DNA of 64,000 nt from Siphlonurus alternatus (Eukaryota; Arthropoda; Insecta; Ephemeroptera; Siphlonuridae), in the NCBI GenBank assembly GCA_949825025.1, contig OX463779.1, positions 42,850,249 through 42,914,248 on the forward strand, read 5' to 3'. Below, in pieces: positions 12,299 through 21,100 of the stretch (positions are counted from its first letter, which is position 1; each line of letters begins with the position of its first letter). Below the pieces are notes generated by a model. It did no database searches and was not told where the DNA came from. It saw only the letters and a list, made by a program, of their open reading frames with translations. A program made the translations under genes and the position numbers.

Positions 12299-12964
12299 AT
12301 TGGCGAATAAAACTTTATAGGAAGAGGAAATGAGAAGTGTACACTCCATTCGAATAAAAAATAAAAAAATAAAAAAAATATTAATTTTATAAACATTTGC
12401 GTCGACATGATTTTTGATCAAAGCACGTATATACTGTAGATTGATTGTTATACGTATTACATTGTATGTAATAATATGCAATACACTTGTCATTTTGCAC
12501 TGATATTTTTTTTGCAAACGTGTTAATGTGAGGTACTACTGCAAGAGTTAAATAACTTGTTATGGTGAACCAGACGAAATTTATTGATCAAGATAAACTG
12601 GTTACAGAGAATAATGTCAAATGACAGCATGTGTATTGTACGTAGGTAAATTCGCGTCGCAAATCTGAAAATTTAATTATGTTTGATTCCTCGTATTTTG
12701 GATTGCTGTTTAGTTTAGAGTTTAGCACAGCTATTATATAAGTATAGGAGGCTACTTGCTCGGCCGATGTATAAGGAGGGTCGCACACTGTGCCTTCGTA
12801 TCCCATCGTATGATTTCGTATGATAAAAATTTAAAACCGGTTCTAAATGTGAAACAGCACTATCGCATGAGATATATGATACGAAACTTCATACACCTGA
12901 TTGCATGTGTTCTTACTTTTTAAATTATGCACTGCCAAACGAAATCATGTGATTCTGTGTGAGA

Positions 12965-13075
12965 CAGTCCAAAGAGAGAGTACCAACTTTAACCTTGCGT
13001 CTGTTGCTGCAGCTGCAAAGAGATGCATGCAGATTTGCTATTTTGGTAGAGGTAAAAAAAGCACTCGCATACTTA
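12965..13075 (-). repeat. Dispersed repeat B copy (minus orientation)
   Basis: Read on the minus strand it gives a TTTTTTTACCTCTACC-like start, then CAAATCTGCATGC, ATCTCTTTGCAGCTGCAGC. This matches copies at 13429, 13797, 20340 and 59455. Confidence 0.5.
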
Positions 13076-13213
13076 TGTAGCCGTCAGAAAAAAAAAAAGT
13101 TCGTTACGCTTCTGCGCGAAAATGACTTTTATAAACAGAGCAGGGGTGACGTTCGCTCTGTCCCGAGGTGTACATCGCAACACGAACGTTGCGTCTGCTC
13201 TGTTATTATATAG

Positions 13214-13378
13214 CGCTCTGGGGTACGATTACTAAAGAGTTATCCAGGTTTCTAATCACGTTCAGCTTAACCACGTTTAACTATATACCTGTTTTACGTG
13301 TTGAACCATCTAGTTAAACATGGTTAAGCTAAACGTGGTTAGAAACCTGGCTAACTGCTTCGTGAATCACACCCAAGC
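13214..13378. mobile_element. MITE-like inverted repeat
   Basis: Strong inner arms CCAGGTTTCTAATCACGTT / ACGTGGTTAGAAACCTGG continue outward with lower similarity to GGGTGTGATTCAC-type ends (13214 and 13378). The centre has AGTTAAAC repeats. Confidence 0.65.
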
Positions 13379-13428
13379 TTATGAATTATATTTTTTTGTT
13401 GTTAAAATTTCTATAAGACCATTAGTAA

Positions 13429-13560
13429 GGTGCTCTTCTTACCCAAATTAAGTTACAAATTGGCATGTCGTATCTTGGATCTGCAGCAGGTAGGGGTAAA
13501 GTTCGTGGTGTCCCAAGTTGTACACCTCTGGACACCACAAATGTTACCTCTGCTTGGTTT
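13429..13560 (+). repeat. Dispersed repeat B copy
   Basis: Begins GGTGCTCTTCTTACC, then GGATCTGCAGCAGG and AAAGTTCGTGGTGTCCC. The inverted GGTGTCC..GGACACC gives it a local hairpin. A second copy (13797-13880) follows after a GC-rich MITE. Confidence 0.5.
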
Positions 13561-13589
13561 GTAGGCGTTTTCACGCAGTCTTGGGCAAA

Positions 13590-13749
13590 CGCAGATCCAG
13601 AAAAAAATTTCGGAGGGGACTGCCTCCATAAGGCCAATGTTAAAAAATAAAAATTAGAGTGGGGGAAATGCCTATGTTGCCCATGTTAAATCCAAAATTT
13701 CGGGAGGGGCTGCAGCCCTCCCAGCTGCCCCCTCCCCCCTGGATCCGCG
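13590..13749. mobile_element. GC-rich MITE with CGCGGATCCAG ends
   Basis: Inverted ends CGCAGATCCAG (13590) and CTGGATCCGCG (13739-13749). Interior has two GGGAGGGG-type tracts and an AATTTCGG motif. Similar GC-rich elements with GGATC ends lie at 40918-41078, and a fragment near 46140. Confidence 0.65.
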
Positions 13750-13796
13750 CCTGGTCTTGGGGAATTTGGAACTTTTTGGGATGGCTATAATAGATT

Positions 13797-13880
13797 AGGT
13801 GCTCTTCTTACCTCCTCCAAAATTATAAAACTGCATCTCTTTGAGCTGTAGCATCAGCAAATGAGACGTACAGGAGTAAA
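13797..13880 (+). repeat. Dispersed repeat B copy
   Basis: GGTGCTCTTCTTACCTC, then AAAATTATAAAACTGCATCT and CTTTGAGCTGTAGCA; the same order as the other copies. Confidence 0.5.
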
Positions 13881-15293
13881 AGATCATACGATTTGAAAAA
13901 TTGTTATTAATTGGTTATCAGTCATTCAATAAAATTACATCACGATAAAGTGAAACAACTTGTAAAATACGTACGCGTATCAATTTCGTGTTTTCTCTTT
14001 CAATAAGGAAAATAACATTCACATGTTTATTGCTAAATATTCATTTTAGCATTTCACTAGATGTATCATACAGTAGTAGTTATATACAAACATGGGTGGG
14101 GATAGAAGCAAAAAGCACCGAAGGCACTATTTCACCGAAACTTAATAATATAACGTAACAGAGGTACTTGCGACACCATGATAATTAATAGTTAATTATT
14201 TTTTTAAATACAAAATGTTAGTAAAACTATTTATAATATTACATAAAAAGCAACATATATATCTAATAATAAAATAAATAATGTTTTTTACTCAATGCAT
14301 TTAATTCATCTCATTTCTGTTTCTGCATATGTTGCAACATTCCAAGCGCATGCGCAATGGAGCGAATATAGATATTCTTCTGTTCCCTGGATACTTTATT
14401 TAAATTTTAATTCAAGTAATTTAATACACAAAAAATACTATATATAAATTTTATAGAGACCAATAGGAAGAGTTGTGGCAAGATGTATTGTAAGGAATAT
14501 TACACCAAACCACCTAGGAGAGGTAAAAAAAAGGTATTGGCGTCCGTGACCTTGCAAATTTAGTTTGAGATTCTATGTGGGCTCTATATAACGCGGTGGC
14601 GCAAAATATGCGATCGGTAGCGTCTGACTTAGTTGTTGTTTGTAACCTGGGTTAGACAAGGACGTAACATTTAATGTTAATTTCACTCAAATATATTGTC
14701 AGATTCGGCTGAATCATAATATATATTTCATTTTGAATAGAGTGTACTGTACATAATTTTATTATTATCTTGTATGTTAAAATCTAATACTTTAAATATA
14801 ATAGAGTTATTATTTTAAATTAATACTGCTGCAAATTACAGTTAAATTAAGATTCTTTTTGTCATATGCAGTGCATAAACTCCATTATCATAAAATAAAA
14901 AAAAAGTCTGATACCATGATACTTATGTGCAGTGATCGTTAGTATATATATAGTTCAGTGGCAGTGATATATAGATGATGCAGAATATCAATTTGAAGCA
15001 GTTAAATTTGTACCAAAACAGCAGACAATATTTTTACATATAATCAAGAAGAATATAATTATATTTTAGTATATCATTGTTTACAGCAATTTTCTTTTAA
15101 TATTATTATTTAAACATACCATGAAAACAATTTAATTTTACCCAATACATTACAAAATATATTTTTTTATTATTAAATTATAACACAAAATGTGAATTAC
15201 ATAACTAAAAAGATCTTTCAATGATAACAGATGGTGGCCCTAAAAAGGGCCAATATTGAATTTAATTACCAAAAGGTTACAGCTTATTTTTTA
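13881..15293. other. AT-rich intergenic DNA
   Basis: No gene recognised. An extended Ftz-F1/ERR-type half-site TGACCTTG is seen near 14546. Confidence 0.5.
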
Positions 15294-15670
15294 TCAACTA
15301 TTCCTTTGGCTTGATGTTCCTCGTCCTGCTGCGTCGTTTCTTACAGGACGAATAATAAAGAGGGTCTGACGTCCCCTCCGCACACTCGCACGTGTCGCTT
15401 GCTTTTGTATCGCCCTGCACCTTCCTTCGCTTGTGCAGGGCGGCTTATTGCAACATGCACAGATACAACATTGTCCAGGCTTCAGCTGGGTTTCATTTCC
15501 TCGGTCAGGCAAGTTTTGGCCAAATTCCGCAGCCCAAATTTCTCAGCCCCGTTCCGACAGTTGGGTGGGGGGTTGCAACACCCACACGGTGCACACGTGG
15601 TGTTCATGTTGGAGTCACAGATCTTGTGGGCTTGGATTGGATTTCTGTAGAATTCATAATTATTTTCTTC
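15294..15670 (-). pseudogene. Possible decayed cysteine-rich coding sequence
   Basis: A GC-rich patch in AT-rich DNA. On the minus strand one frame (about 15670-15482) reads ICDSNMNTTCAPCGCCNPPP then NCRNGAEKF and stops. An overlapping frame (ending 15294) reads LKPGQCCICACCNKPPCTSE then GRC and a basic tail. The Cys spacing in two overlapping frames suggests one frameshifted cysteine-rich protein, or two alternatively spliced small ones, or chance in GC-rich DNA. I recognise no family, and no convincing acceptor precedes it. Confidence 0.25.
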
Positions 15671-15952
15671 AAATTTAAATCTTATTAAAAATAACTGAAT
15701 ACAGTATTCCAGTATTCCAACAATCAAAATTAACTCATCGCTTAAGTAAAAAATAAACCAACCTAGATGCTATAGATATTAATAAACCGTCATTAACATT
15801 CTTGCAACATAAAAAATTAGCAGTTATAAAATTACATTTTCTTGCTGACCGTCCTGCAGGTTAAAAAATTTCAACTTTTGTAAATTAGAACTGTCACATT
15901 TTAAATCGATTTGCTGTATGATACGGGTGTCTCTCTTTATGTGTTTAAACCA

Positions 15953-16013
15953 TCCTAGAAAGAGCAATATTGGAGGAGTCGAATCCATGCAAAATTGAGA
16001 TCAGGGTATATAG

Positions 16014-16052
<39 letters not shown>

Positions 16053-16193
16053 ATGGGTGCGGCTCAAGGAAATTTGAAGAACAACTCTTGTTAAGAAGTT
16101 ATCAAGGGCAGTTCTTTAAATTTCACCCTTCAAGTTGGTTTACCCTCATCTAAATTTTTGAGGTTGGTACCTCCAATATTGTCTTTCTAGGGG
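15953..16193. mobile_element. MITE-like inverted repeat with internal poly(A)
   Basis: Inverted ends CCTAGAAAGAGCAATATTGG (15954) and CCAATATTGTCTTTCTAGG (ending 16191). Between them lies a 34-base A run at 16017-16050. Inner motifs (ATTTTTGAGGTTG) recall the AATGGAGTA-ended fold-backs. Confidence 0.65.
16017..16050 (+). repeat. Poly(A) tract, 34 bases
   Basis: Uninterrupted A run inside the element above. Confidence 0.95.
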
Positions 16194-16767
16194 TGGTTAC
16201 GAGACACCTGGTTCATTCTTATAACTCGATCCTTTCTTTCATATAAAATATTACACTATAACGAATTATTTGTCTCCTCTATTATATACCTACATAAGAT
16301 ATGCACAAAAGTCGTTCTAGAAATGAGTTGAGGATACGTACGTGCAAATTGTCCTGTTTAATTTCAACAAAACTGATATTCATTTAATCTAGGAATTTTA
16401 ATTTTTCTTGTGAAATACAATACCAAATAATTATAAACAAAATTCCAGCAACTTTATCAGTATGAATAATCATCAGTACTCTGTATACTGTATTACTGCA
16501 CTTCATACACGGTTGTTTTTTTGTTTGTTTTTTTTTTCTGGCGAAAAAAAGGAAAGTTATTTTTCTTTTTCAAATTGTTTTCACATTATCGAAAATTACT
16601 ATATATATATAATTAATAATTATACATATATTATACGAAATTCACGTCGCTCCGTAAGACGAGCTTGATTTTTCTGTAGTGTCGTATGGAGTGAATTTCA
16701 ATTATGGGAACTGTGCAAGCTCGTTCGGCACGCTGTTTATCTAATTCTAATCACTGCGTAAGAAAAA

Positions 16768-16965
16768 GTATTGATTATTGACTTATATTTAATTTAAATT
16801 TTATTAGAAGAAACTCGATTTCTTTATGCTATCAGTATGCTCCGTCTCTGTGTGTTCTTCCATAAGAAAAAATCGTATTGATTTATATTTATTAGAACAA
16901 ACTCGATTTCTAAATGATATTAGTTGTAATGTTAGTATTCTGTCTTTGTATTCTTCCATCTCAAC
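16768..16965 (+). repeat. Diverged tandem duplication, ~100-bp unit
   Basis: Two direct copies sharing TTATTAGAA-AAACTCGATTTCT, then GTCTTTG/GTCTCTG and ATTCTTCCAT (about 16798-16863 and 16888-16963). Noncoding. Confidence 0.6.
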
Positions 16966-16999
16966 TTCAAGATCAGTTTTTACTGCAGAAAAATTCGCA

Positions 17000-17939
17000 T
17001 TAAAATATAATGTCATCTGCATTGTATGCACCTGCTGTAATCGTATTGTTAATGACGTCATTATTGATACTTGCCATTACACCTGTTACTGTAAATAAAG
17101 TTAAATAAATGAAATATTACCACTATATAATATTCGAGTTATGTATTGTCATTTTTTTTCGTATTTTTTTTTTTTAACTCACTAACACCCTCAAAATCGA
17201 GGGGCAACGCTGTGACATCATAGGACATAATCATATAACGTCTTTCCCTATTGTGGATTAAATATTTGCATGACTATGACGTAACAGCGTTTTGTTACAA
17301 GTATATAGGGTTAAAAAAATCTTAAAAAATATTTACTATAACTCGAGGTTTTCTATTCAAATAAATTATGCAATAAAAAAAGTCATTTTATAAAATCTGC
17401 AACTGTATCGAAGTCAACGCGCGGTCTTAAATTTCTTAAAATAATTATGTATTAATAATAAATATTGCTGAATTATTTCATAATACTCTTTTATTGTTTT
17501 CTGTTCATTGCCGTAAAATAAAAAAATATAACGAGATAAAATTGGCATGTTTTTCTATTTAAATCTTAGATAGTCAATGATGACAAGATGCAGTTATCTC
17601 CTTCTCAGATGATGGTATTTGAATTATCAAAATGCTATTATGATAACACTATGATAATGTTTTTACGGGGAATTCAAAAAATCACAACATTCTGCAGTGC
17701 TTTCACACCCCTGAGGTTATAGTTATAGTAAAAATCACATAAGAAAATCATTTTTCCCCCTCTCGCAACGCTACAGGATAGGAATATGAGCCTTGTGGAC
17801 GATTTTCGTAGCTGACGCGTGGTATAGCTAGGGTATCCTCCCGCAACAATGCAGCAGGCAAGGAGGGTTAGGTTAACCTTTCTTTGTGGACCTTCTAGCT
17901 GACCAATGGTGTTGTGACGATGGTATGTTTGTTTTGCAG
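17000..17939. other. Intergenic or 5' intronic DNA upstream of chinmo
   Basis: AT-rich to 17750, then a short mixed stretch with GGAGGGTTAGGTTAACC near 17860. It ends at the acceptor TTTGTTTTGCAG (17939). Since an acceptor opens the first coding exon, this is probably intron. Confidence 0.5.
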
Positions 17940-18134
17940 ACGGCAGCGAGCAAGGGGCGGGGACGCGCCATCACGGCACTCAGCACCCACGAGGCTGACG
18001 TGCCACAACAAGAATGGACTCCCAGCAGCAACAGTTCTGTCTCAAATGGAACAGCTTTGGCAGCAACCTTGCCACGGCTTTCGGCAATCTCTTCAAGTCC
18101 GAAAGTCTTACAGACGTCACGCTATTTTGCGAAG
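17940..18134 (+). CDS. chinmo: chinmo first coding exon (5' UTR 17940-18013, CDS 18014-18134)
   Basis: Acceptor TTTGTTTTGCAG precedes 17940; donor GCGAAG|GTACGA follows 18134. The ATG at 18014 sits in a favourable context (AAGAATGG). An in-frame TGA at 17996-17998, 18 nt upstream, fixes this start. Encodes MDSQQQQFCLKWNSFGSNLA and the first 40 residues of the BTB domain. The longer open frames over this exon (from 17886 and 17914) are in the other phases and do not continue into exon 2. Confidence 0.88.
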
Positions 18135-21100
18135 GTACGAAAATTATTACATTAAAAAAATACGCGATTTGTTACAATATTTAAAAAATAGCATGTCTTT
18201 TTATCTTTTTTGCTTTGTTATTGAGCAGATATGCGCGGAAATGACTATTTCCAAATACTATCAGTGACCTCCTTATCTTACATGCATGGTCAAAAATTTG
18301 ACAATTTTTTTTGAAGACACGTGGGGCCGGTAAAGTCACTGCTCGCGCATATATGCATGATTTTTTACTTCATGCGTAATAAAATAAGCAATGCTTGCAT
18401 GCGGCATGCGCGACAGTGATGCTGTCTAATAGGTTCATATTCAACTTGGTTTTCGTCGGAAACGCTCGGGTGTTTTCGGCTCGGCTCGGCTATTGAAATT
18501 CGTCATTACATACTACATACGGGAAAACATTAAAAACACCGACGAAAACCAATTTAAATATGAACTACAGTATACCGTCCTTAAACTACCTCATGAAACT
18601 TTAAAAAGTACTGTCAAATTTCTGGTCATAAGAAAATTTGGTCTCTATATAATATATCAACAGCCTTTATTTGCAATAAGAGCTCTTTCATAGCAATTAA
18701 TGCGCTTGTTATATATTTTTTTTTTTAGAAATTTAAATTTTATTAATATTTTATGCTGTAAATATTGATTTATTATGTACGTGCCCCACCATGATAGTGT
18801 TTTATTACTTTATTAGCTTTTTTTTAAAAAAAAAAAAAACGCTTTATAACATTCAAATTTATGACAAGTATTAAATTTATTTATGTTAATTTATGTTGTA
18901 GTGTCCTTATAATAAAATGGATAAAGAATTAATTATAAATGTGTTTTCAAAAAATTAATATAAATTAATTAATTAATACTTTATATTTAGCAATATAACT
19001 ATTATATTCCTAGTAACTAGTACTAAAATTATTTTTTGGTATAATATTGTTTGAATTACAAAATAATTTTTGTTTATGAAAAAAAAAAAAACATTTTTTG
19101 CATAGTAATTTTAGAAATAACCATTTACTACTGAACTTTTCATTTCTGTGTGTTTTGTAGTATGAATTTCTCTCTACTAATGTTTTAAACTGACTGGATG
19201 CATAATGTAAAACTTGATTGCTCTATTGACCTTGGGTTGACCTTGAGAAATCTGGTTGATTTATCTTTGACTTACACAGAAAGATTGAAGTTGTTTTCAA
19301 TGCTAGATTTTCGTCTTACAAATCTGGTGGTAGTCAGTGCATCTACCCTTGTTAATTCTTTTTGGCTTCTGAACTTTTTACAACAACTGTTTCATTAAAA
19401 GTAGAATGGTGTTGTGTATAGCTACTAGTACACATTATTAGAACTAAAAACTTACTCTTTGTTTTTGTTTACAGGTGTGTCGCTAAAGGCTCACAAAGTG
19501 ATCCTAGCGGCATGCAGCAAACATTTCCAGGATTTGTTTGAAGTGGCGCCACCCTGCCCCGGCACCTTGGTGATTCTCGATGGAACGTCTGCCTCCAACA
19601 TGGCTGCGTTACTCGAGTTCATGTACAAGGGCGAAGTACACGTCTCCCAAGACTGTCTGTCGTCCTTCCTCAAGGCCGCAGAGTGTCTGCAAGTGAAGGG
19701 ACTCTCCATCGAACACGAGAAGCTCGCAGGCTCCGACGCGCAACATAGTCCAACGTCAACGGGACCTTGCTCCGGCGGTAACCATTTCCATCAACAACAC
19801 CACCTCGATGGACGTGGTAGTCCGGGAAGTCTTTGCTCAGAAGCTCAGACACCCCCGCGAAAGCAGCCCAAGCTCAATAACATCAATCACTCAGTCCCTT
19901 CTCCTTCTTCTGACCCAACTGACCTCACGTCCCCAACCACACCTACTACCTCATCGGGACAATTCCCTAATTCGGTGATCGCTCCAGCGTATATGACGCA
20001 TTATCATCGGCCTTACGAACGCTCTAATTCGACATCGTCTGCCGTCGTGGCTATGCCTCCGTCTACAGGATTTGACCGTAAACGTCAGCACCAACGTCGT
20101 TCCCTCACCGAGTCAGAGGCTGGTACCAACGGCTCTCTTGGGGGAACCAACTGTCTGGACACGTCCGCGAACCGACCATCGGTTCTTAGGGACGGCAAGG
20201 GACGATCAACAACTCTCTCTCCGGCAGATCTCACCTCAGCTTACAGGTTAGTTATTAACAAATGCAGTTGGACTTGTGTCCAATTGATTCACCTCGGGAC
20301 AGCACCAACTGCACACCTGCTCTGCTTGTCAGCATTGTCAAATAAGTCACAGTTGGTTTCTTACCTTTCCAAAATTACAGATCTGCATCCCTATCTCTTG
20401 AAGCTGCAGCTCTAGGAAATGAGGCAGGCGTTAAGTTTGTGCTGTCTCGAGGCGTACTTCTCTAAACAGTAACTTTCTTTGTCCAAAACACTACTCTGGA
20501 AATAAACAAAAGCTTTCTAGATGAGAATCTCTCCGTACAAGACCTAGATATCTTACAGTCTTGGAATGCTTTGGATTATTATTTATTTTTTGTTTTATGT
20601 CCCTTTTTTTTTTTCTTTTTTTTTTCTTAGGTTTAAAACTAACAATAATTAATTCTGTACTAACTTACTATTAATTCAAAAGAATGTGTATTAAAAAAAA
20701 ACTAACATGAATAATAGGTACAGTATGTTTTTTTGTTTCAGCAGATTATATTATAATTTTTTCTACATAATTTTTTAGACATTGAAAAAAATGAGTGCTT
20801 GATAAAAAATTTCCTCGCCACTTCACTACATTAAATTGACATCTCCGACGGCAGAAATTCAAACAGACTAACAAATTTTATTTGTTTACAGGGGTTCAGA
20901 GGGACAACAAAATGATTCTTCTCGATTTAACAATGAGTCCGGAGAATCCGGAGAACGTGGATCTGTTGGTGGAGGGAGTTCAGCAGCGTTTGACCGTCCC
21001 CCCCTCTCTGTTGGCTCTGGTAGCGGTGGAGATCGAGATAACGCCAGCAGCAATTCCGAGATAGTTAACTGCAAGGAGGAAAATCGGCAACAACAGCCAA

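Larger units (their letters stand above)
18135..19474 (+). other. chinmo intron 1
   Basis: 1.34 kb, AT-rich, interrupting the BTB domain at E40/G41. Contains a MITE-like hairpin (18429-18567) and a tandem nuclear-receptor-type site (19227-19246). Confidence 0.85.

Noticed and set aside
19198..19398. 66-codon open frame before chinmo exon 2
   Set aside because: Lies in intron 1, out of phase with the BTB reading frame, with no domain.
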